Source: Chloroflexota bacterium
GTDB taxonomy: Bacteria; Chloroflexota; Anaerolineae; Promineifilales; Promineifilaceae
Direction of reading: 5' to 3'
NCBI GenBank assembly: GCA_020628815.1
Contig: JAHDEN010000027.1
Coordinates: forward strand, 1 to 47,238
DNA: 47,238 bases
The notes below the pieces were generated by a model. The model was not told where the DNA came from, ran no database searches, and saw nothing but the letters and a program-made list of their open reading frames with translations. This document shows, one piece after another, positions 16,780-26,545 of the stretch (the stretch's first letter is position 1; each line of letters starts with the position of its first letter). The translations under genes and the position numbers were made by a program.

Positions 16780-17961
16780 TTATTTTAGTTGCTGTTTCAA
16801 AACATCGATGAGTTGATCAATTTCGGCCGTGGTGTTGTAATAATGCACCGAAGCCCGAACAAGAGAATCTAACCCTCGTTTTTCAAACGAAACAAAACTG
16901 CCAGAGCCACTCGAGACGGAAACATTGATATTTGCAGCACTCATGGCCGATTTGATAGCTGTCGCTTCAACTTGCTGGCAATAAAAGGTAACCAAGCCGC
17001 AGCGTTCTGTCCCTTCATCTGTCACCGTTACGCCGTCGATGGCAGATAGTTTCGAGCGCAAGTCGGCCGCCAATTCGTAGATTCTGGCTTGAATAGCGTC
17101 AAGCCCCCAATCTAAGGCATAGTCGATGGCTACGCCCAAGGCCGCTTTGCCTGCAAAATATTGTTCCCAATTTTCAAACCGTTTCGCATCGTCACGGATT
17201 GTGTAGCTCGTTGCGGAGGTCAGTTGGGCTGCATGTTGATCGAGCATAATTGGCTCTAGCTGTTCGACTAAACTTTGGCGCACATAGAGCAATCCGGTGC
17301 CTCGTGGGCCACGTAAAAACTTCCGGCCGGTGCCTGACAAAATGTCGCAACCGATCTCTTGCACGTCTAAGTGCAACTGCCCAACCCCTTGGCACGAGTC
17401 GAGCAGGTAGGGGATTCCGGCCGCATTGGCCAGTTTGCCCACAGCCGCGGCCGGGTTGACTAAGCCGCCTCCGGTGGGGATGTGGCTGATCGCGATCAAC
17501 TTCACACGGTCATCGATTAAGTTTTCAAGTGCTGCTACATCTAGCTGCCCATGTTCGTCATCTGGCACAAAGATGATTTCGGCCCCAAACCGGTTGGCCT
17601 GTTGGATCATAGCGATCAAATTGCTGCCATACTCGGCGATGCTGGTCAAAATTTTGTCGCCAGGTTTGAAGTTAAATGAATAAAAGGCCATGTCCCATGC
17701 ACGGGTCGCGTTCTCGATATAGGCGATCTCTGAAGAAGAGCAGTTTAGAAGCTTGGCCGAAGCGGTGTAAAAATTATCGAGCGCGGCCGCTTCTGATGCG
17801 GCCGTTTCATATCCACCCTGCATCTCTTCCGTTTGCAGATAGCCGTACAGTGCATCGGCAACTGGGATCGGCATAAGGGATGATCCGGCATTATTTAGGT
17901 GGGTGACTTTGTCCACACCACGGGTTTCCTTTCTGGCTTTTTCTACGTCTATTGTTTTCAT
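16780..17961 (-). CDS. Class V aminotransferase-fold PLP enzyme (cysteine desulfurase / isopenicillin-N-epimerase-like)
   Basis: The 393 residues form a full fold-type I PLP enzyme. The start HLNNAGSSLMPIPVADAL is typical of class V. The PLP-ring Asp is in YLLDSCQGVGQ (Asp188), the Schiff-base Lys is in SGTGRKFLRGPRGTG (Lys214), and the end shows RASVHYYNTTAEIDQLI. The flexible loop Cys diagnostic of IscS/NifS is not evident, so cysteine desulfurase activity should not be assumed. The reaction is unknown. The only operon partner is the small interrupted gene that starts four bases after it, which gives no substrate clue. Confidence 0.88.
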   Translation of the reverse strand: MKTIDVEKARKETRGVDKVTHLNNAGSSLMPIPVADALYGYLQTEEMQGGYETAASEAAALDNFYTASAKLLNCSSSEIAYIENATRAWDMAFYSFNFKPGDKILTSIAEYGSNLIAMIQQANRFGAEIIFVPDDEHGQLDVAALENLIDDRVKLIAISHIPTGGGLVNPAAAVGKLANAAGIPYLLDSCQGVGQLHLDVQEIGCDILSGTGRKFLRGPRGTGLLYVRQSLVEQLEPIMLDQHAAQLTSATSYTIRDDAKRFENWEQYFAGKAALGVAIDYALDWGLDAIQARIYELAADLRSKLSAIDGVTVTDEGTERCGLVTFYCQQVEATAIKSAMSAANINVSVSSGSGSFVSFEKRGLDSLVRASVHYYNTTAEIDQLIDVLKQQLK

Positions 17962-18068
17962 TTGCTAGGAATTATCCCATAAAATTGATGTGCGACCTAC
18001 AATTCGTTCGATGTTCCGAATGTTCATTATTTGGGACAATTTAAAAACTATCAATTTTAAATTTTCTT

Positions 18069-18887
18069 ATGCCAGAAGGACCCGAAATTCGTTTAGCGGC
18101 CGACAAGATCGCAAAGGCCATCGTCGGCCGACCGACAACTGAAATCTTTTTTGAATTCCCCCAGCTAAAAGGGTTTGAAAAACGGCTCACCGGCCGGACG
18201 GTGACCGCCATAGAAACCTATGGCAAAGCGATGTTGACCCGTTTTGATAACGAGTTAAACATTTATAGTCATAATCAGTTGTATGGGATTTGGATGGTGC
18301 GCAAAGCGTATGACTGGCCCAAAACAACCCGATCATTGCGGCTTGCCATCCATAATGAAAAGCATTCTGCCCTGCTTTACAGCGCATCTGATATCGAGAT
18401 TTTAGAAGATTGGGAAGTTCCCGAGCATCGCTTTATTCGCAAAATAGGGCCGGATTTGCTTGATCCATCTGTCACGGTGGAGCAGGTTGCGTTGCGCTAC
18501 ATGGATGACCGATTTAAGCGGCGTAGGCTGGCGACGATTTTGTTGGATCAGGGGTTTTTAGCGGGGATTGGGAACTATCTGCGTAGTGAGATTTTGTATG
18601 TCGCTGGGGTTCATCCCAAAAAGCGGGCGATTGATTGCACACCGGAGCAGGTGCAAAAATTGGCCGAAGCTTCCGTGATGCTGACAAGGCAATCGTACGA
18701 GACAAAAGGGATTACCAATGATTTAGCTTTGGTTAAGCGGCTTAAGGCTGAGGGGCTGACCCGATCACAATACAGGCATTACGTTTTTAATCGTGAGGAT
18801 AAACCGTGTTATGACTGCGGCCGGCCGATTGTGAAAGAAATGCACGGATCACGTCGGCTGTATTTGTGCCCAGTATGCCAACCGTAG
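18069..18887 (+). CDS. nei: Endonuclease VIII (Nei), Fpg/Nei DNA glycosylase
   Basis: This bifunctional glycosylase/AP lyase removes oxidised pyrimidines in base-excision repair. The 272 residues begin MPEGPEIRLAAD with the catalytic Pro2-Glu3, as in Nei (Fpg has MPELPEV). ETYGKAML gives the beta-hairpin Lys53, and YSHNQLYGIW and LLYSASDIEIL also match E. coli Nei closely. The helix-two-turn-helix has DQGFLAGIGNYLRSEILY. The end is a complete zinc finger (CYDCGRP ... LYLCPVCQ). It stands alone, divergent from the class-V aminotransferase. Confidence 0.94.
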   Translation: MPEGPEIRLAADKIAKAIVGRPTTEIFFEFPQLKGFEKRLTGRTVTAIETYGKAMLTRFDNELNIYSHNQLYGIWMVRKAYDWPKTTRSLRLAIHNEKHSALLYSASDIEILEDWEVPEHRFIRKIGPDLLDPSVTVEQVALRYMDDRFKRRRLATILLDQGFLAGIGNYLRSEILYVAGVHPKKRAIDCTPEQVQKLAEASVMLTRQSYETKGITNDLALVKRLKAEGLTRSQYRHYVFNREDKPCYDCGRPIVKEMHGSRRLYLCPVCQP

Positions 18888-18929
18888 CGGCTAGTCATTC
18901 GGGGAAAAACTTAGAATTGTTACCATTCC

Positions 18930-19076
18930 GGGGCGAGACATTCGCTGAAGGTTGATGGTAATTGCAATTTTCGTCTGTGCGAATGTCGTAGCCCGTACAA
19001 GATTTCGTGTAGGGGCTATGACAATTTGATGGCAAAACTTCCAAAATGGATGATGTTTCACAAATTGTCTCGCCCC
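18930..19076. repeat. Nested inverted-repeat element in the nei/Agl23 gap
   Basis: The outer arms GGGGCGAGACA (18930-18940) and TGTCTCGCCCC (19066-19076) are a perfect 11-base match. Inside, GACAATTTG (19020-19028) pairs with CAAATTGTC (19061-19069), and GTAGCCCGTACA pairs imperfectly with TGTAGGGGCTA around 18988-19018. The 147-base block is GC-rich at the ends, carries no ORF that looks real, and could be a small non-autonomous mobile or palindromic repeat. Confidence 0.55.
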
Positions 19077-19103
19077 TCGCTCCAAAATTGAGACCGTGCC
19101 AAT

Positions 19104-19141
19104 AAAAAAAGCCCCTGTGAACAACCATCCACAGGGGCTTT
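19104..19141 (-). terminator. Intrinsic terminator of the Agl23-NHL gene
   Basis: AAAGCCCCTGTG (19108-19119) pairs perfectly with CACAGGGGCTTT (19130-19141). On the minus strand the stem is followed by a run of seven T, 25 bases past the stop at 19166. Confidence 0.92.
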
Positions 19142-19165
19142 GATGTTTCTGTTTAGATCAAAAGT

Positions 19166-22100
19166 CTACTGCACCGGATCAAATCGATACACAACACCAA
19201 GATCACCATCTACCACATAAATCTGGCCGCTTGCGTCGGTAGCGATACCGATCGGCAAGCCAAACCCGCTGGTGTCGCCGGTGAATTCACCAAATCGGCC
19301 GATGTAATTACCGCCTCGATCAAAGTAAACAACCCGATACCCTTCAGGGTCTGTGATGATAATGTTGCCCGATGGATCAACCGCTACGTACGGCTTGTTG
19401 ACAATCGATTGACTGTTATCCCATGCATCGACGGGCCATTCGTTAACCGGGAACAGTTGATTGTCAGCAATAATAAATTCCTGAATTCGATTGTTCCATG
19501 TGTCAGCCACAAAAATAGCGCCGTCTGGAGCGATGCCCAGACCGACAGGCTCATAAAATTCACCCGGCCGGACCCCTTGTCCACCTACAGCACTCATAAA
19601 CCTACCGTCACGGTCAAATAGCTGGATGCGGTGATTACCCGTGTCAGTGACGAGCAACGTATTGTCATTGCCCAGCAAAATGTCACGTGGGCCGTAGAAC
19701 TGTCCGCCACCTTCGTTAACCGTAGCTGGGGTTCCGCCGATACCAAACTGCATCACAAACTCACCGTCTAAAGTGAATTTTTGAACCCGGTTGTTCCATG
19801 TGTCAGACACGTACACAAACTCATCGTCGACTGCGATACCCCACGGTTCGTTAAACTCGCCCGGGGCGGCCCCGTTTTGTCCAAAGACATTTGAAGGGGC
19901 ACCATTGCTATCAAAGACTTGAATCTGGTGATTGCCAGAGTCTGCGATGTAAATACGGCCGTCGTTGGCGACCGCCACATTGCGGGGTGAGTTTAGTGTC
20001 CCTTGACCAATGATTAGGTTTGGTGCGAAGGGGCGTTCTCCGGCCGCATACAGATCAACAGGGGGCTGAATCACCGTAGCACCCACACCTTTGTCCCAAA
20101 GTTGAGACAATGCGTCGCGCCGAATGTAAAGGCGCATATTTCGTTTTAGCGGCCATGATCCTAGCGCAAAGTTAGTCCCTTTGGCATCTCCGTAGCTATC
20201 ATAATTGCGGTAGAAGAAGATGTCCCAAACACCCTGACGCCATTGCGGCGAGCTGACTAACGATTGTTCCCCTTCAACTCCGGGATCACCCAGAATCGAG
20301 GTCCATGTAATGTTGCGATACTCTTCCATCGGCCACCATAAGAAGGTGAATTCCATGTACTCAAAATCGTCACCCAGTAGCGGTTCGATCTTGCTGTAGT
20401 TCGCATCGCCTACCAAAATGGCGTCAGCATTTTTCGCATCGGGGCCAGGATTTTCACCCATGTAAACCCGCTGATCAAACTCACGCAGGTACCAAGTGTA
20501 CGGCCAAGAGGCTTCGTTGTCGTAATAGATTTTGAGGCTCATGTCCCCATACAAGCGTTGCGACAGCTCTTCTAGCTGGGGCATAACCGCTTGGCGGGTG
20601 GCTGGTGCGCCGTGGGCATAAACCAAATATTCAGTAGTTAGGTCCGCATTCGGGAAGGATGCCATCCAGGCAAAACGGCTGGTTAGCAATCCAAGCAAGA
20701 TGAAGGTGCTGAAGATCCACGTATTGCGCCGCATCCGTTCTGGAACTTCATCGATCATTCGATAAATGAGCCAGCCAACAAAACCTGTGAGTACGGCCAA
20801 GCCCATAAACCGGCCGACCGATTGCAATCCAACTTGGCTCTGATTGCCAAACTGGATTTCTCCCACAAACAAGGGGCCGATCAGTAGGGCTGACACAGCG
20901 ATGAGCAACGTTACCAGTCCGAAGAAAATTAGAGTTCGCTCTTGCACAAAGGCGGCCAAGTCAAAGTCTTGGAGCAGTTCGTTAAAGTACCATCCCACCA
21001 AAAACGCCATCGGGATGACGATGTGGATGCTGAGCCAAGGCATTTTTTCACCGGCGATGGTGTATGCCACAACGGTTGCGATTAACCAGAACATCGAGAA
21101 TGGGACAAAGCCAAACCAGTCGTCTACGGTTACCCGTTTCCGTTTTTCGGCCGCCGCTTTTTCGGTTCGGCCGAAAGTGTCGCCCAATACAACCCAGCCA
21201 ACAGCGCCTAAAATCAGCACAATGGCTAAAGCGATGAGGCCCGGCATGCGGCTAAACTCTTCCCCAACAAAACGGTTAATGCCGTTGTAATACCAGTTGG
21301 TTAGCCCCATGATCAAGGCACCGATAATCAGCATCCATCCCCAAAAGCGGGTTGCGGCACGATACCCATTGTGTTGGGTCCACATGCGTAACGCAAACAG
21401 GCTGAACAACACCGGCATAAATTCGTAAAACGGGGTAACAAACAGATAGTAGAACCAAGGTTGTCCACCACGAGCCACTTCTTGCTGTTCTAGCCAGTAG
21501 CCCAATGAGCCAACCGCACCGGTCATCCAACCCCATGGGTTTGAGAAAACTGAGGTGTACAACACAGCAAACAGAACGTGGAAAATAATCGCGGCCGGGA
21601 TCCAGACTCGGCGGTTCCACCACAGCCCCACATAAAGCGAGACAAACAGCAGCAAGACCATAATCAAGCCGGTGGTGGTTATTGGCGATTGGAGGAGAAG
21701 CTGACGACAGCCGGGATCAGACAAGCGATAGGTCATCTCTTGGATGCCGTTGAGCGCTTCTGAATTGGGTACAGCACACCTGTTTAAATTGTAATCGAGC
21801 GAGTTTTTGCCCAAGAAAGTCACCAGTAGTGGTGTCATCATCGGCAAAACAAACGTTGTAAACAGAACGATTAAATCGAACTCAGCATAATCTTTAAGTT
21901 TGTCTTTAAGCCCATCGGCTAAGAAGAAGAGACCCCCGCTGAGAATAACCAGACCAGCCACTTGCAACACACCCAAAAGCGCGTTGTGTGTCTCTTCATG
22001 CACTTGCCCATTGGCTTCAGCAATAGCAGCAGCACTGCTATCTGCCATTAGTTCGGCCACCATCGAGCCGCCAAACATGCCAATGCCCAAAACGATCAAC

Positions 22101-22924
22101 ATCATGGGCAGGTTGATCGAGAAGACCGCTTTTTTAAACCAATCTAAACTTCCGATTTTGAATAAAAATCGAATGATTAGGAAGCCACCAAAGATCGCTG
22201 TGTAAATAAACGCGACCTCTTTGGTGGCGTACATCAGGGCGAGCCCGGCCGCCACCCAATAAAGGGATCGATCTTCTTTGAATTTAAAGTAATAGAACAT
22301 CCCCATCATCACGATTAAGGCCCAAACGATGACGTAGACATCGTGCCGAATGTAGCGTGAGTAATAGAGGGAGTAAGGGCTAATTAAAAGGATGACTCCC
22401 GCAAAAATCGCCCCAACCCGGCCGATCCAGTGGCGCATAAACCACGGGATAAAGACCATGAGCACCCCAAACAGGGCCACAGGGATACGGGCGGTAAAGT
22501 CGTTGGCGCCAAATAGCCAATACGAGAAAGCGGTGACATGGAACAGAAATGGGCCGTGCATCAGTGGTGTGTGTGCAAAACCATCTCCGATGTAATACTG
22601 GTAAGAGTAGTGGGTGTGCAGACTTTCGTCGTGACTCACTACCCGGTCTCCCAAGCTCCAAAAGCGGGTCAAAATAGTTAAGACTAAGATCGAAGCCCAG
22701 ATGATTTTTTCCCAATCGAGCGTGGCCGCAGTCAGCAAAGGCTGTGCCAGCCACTGATTGCTTTCGGCCAAGCTTGTATCTTCTGAAAGTTCGCTGATCG
22801 GTTCATCCAATGCGTCAATCATCTCAAGCTCGTCATCAGCTTCATCATTTAGGGTTTCGATCACTTCTTCGGTGATTTCTTCTAGCTCAACAGATTCTTC
22901 GTTGATTTCTTTTTCGTCTGACAT
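19166..22924 (-). CDS. Agl23-type (TIGR03663-like) GT-C glycosyltransferase fused to a six-blade NHL propeller
   Basis: The 1252 residues begin with a very acidic cytoplasmic tail (about 1-66, Glu/Asp-rich). A polytopic domain of roughly a dozen membrane segments follows. Its first outer loop carries SLGDRVVSHDESLHTHYSYQ, the Asp-Glu site expected in GT39/GT-C enzymes that use polyprenyl-phosphate sugars. A soluble outer region (about 790-960) precedes six NHL repeats (about 970-1250) such as GRIYIADSGNHQIQVFD, FVYVSDTWNNRVQKF and TLLVTDTGNHRIQLFD. I call it a member of the Agl23 flippase-associated family from overall pattern. Fusion to an NHL propeller suggests binding of a glycan or protein at the outer surface. 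The second GT-C-like gene lies 36 bases upstream. Confidence 0.85.
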   Translation of the reverse strand: MSDEKEINEESVELEEITEEVIETLNDEADDELEMIDALDEPISELSEDTSLAESNQWLAQPLLTAATLDWEKIIWASILVLTILTRFWSLGDRVVSHDESLHTHYSYQYYIGDGFAHTPLMHGPFLFHVTAFSYWLFGANDFTARIPVALFGVLMVFIPWFMRHWIGRVGAIFAGVILLISPYSLYYSRYIRHDVYVIVWALIVMMGMFYYFKFKEDRSLYWVAAGLALMYATKEVAFIYTAIFGGFLIIRFLFKIGSLDWFKKAVFSINLPMMLIVLGIGMFGGSMVAELMADSSAAAIAEANGQVHEETHNALLGVLQVAGLVILSGGLFFLADGLKDKLKDYAEFDLIVLFTTFVLPMMTPLLVTFLGKNSLDYNLNRCAVPNSEALNGIQEMTYRLSDPGCRQLLLQSPITTTGLIMVLLLFVSLYVGLWWNRRVWIPAAIIFHVLFAVLYTSVFSNPWGWMTGAVGSLGYWLEQQEVARGGQPWFYYLFVTPFYEFMPVLFSLFALRMWTQHNGYRAATRFWGWMLIIGALIMGLTNWYYNGINRFVGEEFSRMPGLIALAIVLILGAVGWVVLGDTFGRTEKAAAEKRKRVTVDDWFGFVPFSMFWLIATVVAYTIAGEKMPWLSIHIVIPMAFLVGWYFNELLQDFDLAAFVQERTLIFFGLVTLLIAVSALLIGPLFVGEIQFGNQSQVGLQSVGRFMGLAVLTGFVGWLIYRMIDEVPERMRRNTWIFSTFILLGLLTSRFAWMASFPNADLTTEYLVYAHGAPATRQAVMPQLEELSQRLYGDMSLKIYYDNEASWPYTWYLREFDQRVYMGENPGPDAKNADAILVGDANYSKIEPLLGDDFEYMEFTFLWWPMEEYRNITWTSILGDPGVEGEQSLVSSPQWRQGVWDIFFYRNYDSYGDAKGTNFALGSWPLKRNMRLYIRRDALSQLWDKGVGATVIQPPVDLYAAGERPFAPNLIIGQGTLNSPRNVAVANDGRIYIADSGNHQIQVFDSNGAPSNVFGQNGAAPGEFNEPWGIAVDDEFVYVSDTWNNRVQKFTLDGEFVMQFGIGGTPATVNEGGGQFYGPRDILLGNDNTLLVTDTGNHRIQLFDRDGRFMSAVGGQGVRPGEFYEPVGLGIAPDGAIFVADTWNNRIQEFIIADNQLFPVNEWPVDAWDNSQSIVNKPYVAVDPSGNIIITDPEGYRVVYFDRGGNYIGRFGEFTGDTSGFGLPIGIATDASGQIYVVDGDLGVVYRFDPVQ

Positions 22925-22960
22925 ATGATTCCAAAATTGAAGGCGCAGAAGCCGTTCAAA

Positions 22961-24790
22961 TTAATTTGTGATTAAATCGGTTCTCACCCATAGGATCAAA
23001 CGCTGATCGGTGAGTTGTGGGGCAGAATCCCCAAAAAACCACCAGCGTAGCCCTTCCATAAAATTTAAGCGTAAGCGTTGATCTGGGCGTGTTATCCCAA
23101 AATCTGTACCGGTGTAGGTGCTACCTGCTTGTAACTCCACGTTGTCGGCCGTAATAACAACATCTGGTGTTGCTTCTGCGGGTACCGCATCGAAGAATGA
23201 AACATCTTCAAAGTCACGCAGATACCAGCGCAAGACAGAATTGTCTATGGTTGAATAAATTTGAATTGATTGCTGTAGTCCCAGAGCTGAAGAGCCGGTT
23301 TCGTTTAAAGTGTCTACCAACAGTCTTAGCTCGCTATCTGTCCCACTTTGAACCCACTGCTCACGCGTATCGTTGGCGTGGTCTCCGCCCAAACGCCAAG
23401 CAACACCCCAACCGTAGACGGATGAGGCTAAGAGTCCGATCAGCAATAAGCCGGTCACGGCCGAGAGACGATCATAAATCAGAACGGTTATAACAATGGC
23501 TAAAACAAGCAGGATGCAGACCAAAAACAAGAAGTAATGTGCTTGTCCTGATGATGCATCTATCCCCAATCGTGTGAAACGGCCGAGGTTGGTGGTCGCA
23601 ATCAGCAACAGAACGGTACTAATCCCGGCAAGGGGGAGCCCCATCCCACCATCTGGGTAGGTAGAAAGCAGATTGCGCAGAGGGATTTGAGCCAGTGTAA
23701 GATCAAATGCCCGGCCGACGATGAGGGCTGCTGGAATGAGGGCCACAAGTGCGTTTTCTACCGCGCCAACCTGCAGAATCATCATGATCACACTACCCAT
23801 CAGCCAGTATCCTAAAAAGCTGGTAATGGTGTCTCGTAAAAATGACAGGATGAGCAGACTGGCGATGGCCATGACCATGAAAAACAGTTCATATTGAGCC
23901 AAGACCAAGATCGGATCACCGAGTACGGCCAAATTAGAAAAGCCACCGAAGGCGGAAATCCAACTTTCAAGTCCGTTGGCCGTCATCCCAAATCCGGCCG
24001 GATTTAGCAGCAGCATGGTTGATCCACCAACCAAAACGGCTACAAAAATGATTGCCAGCTGTCGTCTTTGCCCCTCTTGTGGCCATGATCCACCCAGATT
24101 GAGTGGTGGCCCAAGGCGTGATTCAAGCAGCCAAGCAAAGCCAAAGGCGGCCAAGCCTGAAAAGAAGATGGGTGCTGTGGTTAAACCAAAGGCAACCCAG
24201 CCGACCAGCCACGCTAACGAGCGATTATCTTCGGCTTGTCGATGTTTGAGCCATAGGCCGCCGGTCATGATTAGAGCCAACAGAGCCAGGCTGTTGCCGT
24301 TGGCGGTGCGACTGGCTGATACAAAGAGGGGAGATAGGGCGAGCAAAAAGGCGGCGACGACCAGACCCATCCGGCCGGTAAATGGGCGGAAGTAGCTGAT
24401 GGCTAAAAGCGCGCCGATACCAGCTAGGGCTGGCACAAGGCGCATCACCAAATCTGAATCGCCAAGGACTTGGGTGAGCAGTGTGGTCAGGCTAAACCAT
24501 GCGGCCGAACCGACTTCTGGCAGCCGATCAGATACGGCCGGTTGCCAAAATTGCCACACCCCCCAAGCGTTCTCGGCCTCGGCCGGAGATAGTGGTGTAT
24601 GACCCAGATTGCCAAAGCGTAATATCGCGGCAAAAACCAGAGCTATACCGTGAATTAGTTGCTCCCAAGTTAGGATCGTTCTTTCTGTTTGAATTTGTGT
24701 GGTTGAAGAGGTCAAATCAGTCAAGTTTCTAATTAAAATTGGCTTGACAAAGTTTAACTGTTCGCAGGGTCTATGCCAACAGCTCTTCAC
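22961..24790 (-). CDS. Polytopic GT-C-like membrane protein, partner of the Agl23-NHL gene
   Basis: The 609 residues have about 11-13 membrane segments and resemble the membrane part of its downstream neighbour. The first loop reads LGHTPLSPAEAENAWGVWQF. The usual Asp-Glu of GT39-like enzymes reads Ala-Glu here, so catalytic competence is uncertain. The C-terminal outer domain includes IYSTIDNSVLRWYLRDFEDV, echoing WPYTWYLREFDQRVYMGE in the neighbour, so the two are probably paralogues. The start given is GTG at 24790 with AAAGAAAG directly against it; a later start is possible. It likely forms one transcript with the next gene and acts in surface glycosylation (inference). Confidence 0.75.
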   Translation of the reverse strand: MKSCWHRPCEQLNFVKPILIRNLTDLTSSTTQIQTERTILTWEQLIHGIALVFAAILRFGNLGHTPLSPAEAENAWGVWQFWQPAVSDRLPEVGSAAWFSLTTLLTQVLGDSDLVMRLVPALAGIGALLAISYFRPFTGRMGLVVAAFLLALSPLFVSASRTANGNSLALLALIMTGGLWLKHRQAEDNRSLAWLVGWVAFGLTTAPIFFSGLAAFGFAWLLESRLGPPLNLGGSWPQEGQRRQLAIIFVAVLVGGSTMLLLNPAGFGMTANGLESWISAFGGFSNLAVLGDPILVLAQYELFFMVMAIASLLILSFLRDTITSFLGYWLMGSVIMMILQVGAVENALVALIPAALIVGRAFDLTLAQIPLRNLLSTYPDGGMGLPLAGISTVLLLIATTNLGRFTRLGIDASSGQAHYFLFLVCILLVLAIVITVLIYDRLSAVTGLLLIGLLASSVYGWGVAWRLGGDHANDTREQWVQSGTDSELRLLVDTLNETGSSALGLQQSIQIYSTIDNSVLRWYLRDFEDVSFFDAVPAEATPDVVITADNVELQAGSTYTGTDFGITRPDQRLRLNFMEGLRWWFFGDSAPQLTDQRLILWVRTDLITN

Positions 24791-24901
24791 CTTTCTTTAG
24801 GATTGTTTTAGTCTTTTTGTATGATTTTTACGGAGGGGGGTGTAGAACTAAGCGGGAGAGGGGTTTTTTAGCCGGAAAATAGGCGATTTCTCAGCTTTTG
24901 T

Positions 24902-26521
24902 TTAGACGTTGACGTTCGCCTCAGCTTCAGATTCGGCTTCGGCATGGACTGGGATCGGCAGAGTAAACGAGAAGACGGAGCCTTCTCCATAGTGGCTTTC
25001 GAACCAAATTTTGCCGTTTTGCAGGTTGACCAGCTGGCGAGAGATGTTTAAACCTAGCCCGGTGCCAACTTGGCCACGTGCTCCATTGTCTGAAGCTCGG
25101 AAATATTTTTGGAAAATGCGGTCACGATCTTCCGGCCGGATACCAATCCCTTCGTCTTTGACATGGAACTCCGCCATCCCTTCATCATTTTTGGTGACAC
25201 AAATCGTAATGGTACTTTCTTCGGGCGAATACTTGTTGGCATTACTAATTAGGTTGACCAAAATTTGAACCAGGCGACTTTGATCTGCCAAAACCATGAG
25301 ATCGTCTTGATCTAAATTGATCTGTAGCAACTGCTTTTTGTCGTTGACCTGCGATTCCATCTCTGTCACAACCGTCTGCACCACATCTTTTACATCGATC
25401 TCTGTGATCTCAAGCCGTAGATAGCCGGTTTCGATGCGTGAAACATCACCAAGATCAGAAACCATGCGAGACATTCGATCAACACTCCGCTCGATGACGT
25501 TGGTGAAGCTAACCTGTTGCTCAGACAATCCATCACTTTTCATAAGCAGGCGAGCATAGTTCTTGATGGAGGTCATCGGATTTTTTAGCTCGTGCGATAC
25601 TTCAGAAATAAATTCTGTTTTTGATTGGTTGGCCCGCTGCACTTGGTCATAAAGGATGGCGTTTGCCATGGCCGGGCCGGCTAAGTCGGCCAAACTGGCT
25701 AAAAAGCTGATCGCTTTTTGATCGTAGCGCTCTTCGCTTTCATCTTCCAAAATGAGCAATGTTGAAATTGTAGAGGCCCGTTTGATGGGGAAAACCAGTC
25801 TGCGTTTTGATTCGGGCAGCAAAAATCCAACTTTTTTGTCTGATTCCTGAGGTAGCCCGCTGGCGACGGCTCGTTCAAATTCAGGATGATCGATCCTGAC
25901 TTTTTGATTTCTAAACCGGGCCAGAACTGGAGATTCGCCAGAAATGGCGAGAACCTTCATGCCTCGCCCTTTGCCCAACAGTCGGCCGACCATGCCGACA
26001 TGCGCCGTGCTGTGCGCCATGGCCCAAGTCAGAACAATCTCGGCCACATTGCCGATATTTAGACGAGCGTTTAGCTCATGCGAAATGCGTTGTAATTTAG
26101 ATTGGGTTTCGAGAAAATCTTCGGCTCTGTCTCTAAGCTGCTTTTTCTCCAGCGATGCTGAAATGCGGGCTTGTAAAATTTGGGGGTTAAATGGTTTGGC
26201 TAAAAAGTCTTCGGCACCCAGTTCGATACAGCGGGCGATCGACTTGGTATCTTCAACGGCCGAAATAATGATGACTGGAATCCCTCTTAACTCCGGGTCT
26301 TCTTTGATTTTGGCCAACACCTGCATGCCGTTCATGTTTGGCATCATGATGTCGAGCAGAACAAGGTCAAAAGGCTCTTCTTCAAGTCGAAGCATCGCCA
26401 ACTGACCATCATTGGCGGTGTGGGGCTCCATGCCTAACCGTTGAATGCGCCGGGTAAGGACATCTAGGTTAGATACGTTGTCATCGACTATTAAGACTTT
26501 TGGGCCTTTTGATTTTGCCAT
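24902..26521 (-). CDS. REC-GAF-histidine kinase (response regulator/sensor kinase hybrid)
   Basis: The 539 residues read: an N-terminal REC domain (about 8-125, phospho-acceptor Asp57 in LVLLDIMMPN, LAKPF Lys109), a coiled segment, a GAF-like domain (about 150-290), HisKA with SEVSHELKNPMTSIKNY (His310), and HATPase with N-box NLISNANKYS, G1 VKDEGIGIRPEDRD and G2 GTGLGLNISRQL. There are no membrane segments, so it is cytoplasmic. A REC placed before the kinase suggests it is itself controlled by another phosphodonor. It begins 24 bases after the stop of a single-domain REC protein, its likely partner. The end is Glu/Ala-rich. Confidence 0.94.
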   Translation of the reverse strand: MAKSKGPKVLIVDDNVSNLDVLTRRIQRLGMEPHTANDGQLAMLRLEEEPFDLVLLDIMMPNMNGMQVLAKIKEDPELRGIPVIIISAVEDTKSIARCIELGAEDFLAKPFNPQILQARISASLEKKQLRDRAEDFLETQSKLQRISHELNARLNIGNVAEIVLTWAMAHSTAHVGMVGRLLGKGRGMKVLAISGESPVLARFRNQKVRIDHPEFERAVASGLPQESDKKVGFLLPESKRRLVFPIKRASTISTLLILEDESEERYDQKAISFLASLADLAGPAMANAILYDQVQRANQSKTEFISEVSHELKNPMTSIKNYARLLMKSDGLSEQQVSFTNVIERSVDRMSRMVSDLGDVSRIETGYLRLEITEIDVKDVVQTVVTEMESQVNDKKQLLQINLDQDDLMVLADQSRLVQILVNLISNANKYSPEESTITICVTKNDEGMAEFHVKDEGIGIRPEDRDRIFQKYFRASDNGARGQVGTGLGLNISRQLVNLQNGKIWFESHYGEGSVFSFTLPIPVHAEAESEAEANVNV

Positions 26522-26545
26522 TGAAATCAGTTGGTCTTCATGGAT

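Noticed and set aside
18891-19128. Two overlapping 77-residue minus-strand ORFs after nei
   Set aside because: They cover the nested inverted-repeat element, show no conserved pattern, and lack a ribosome site.
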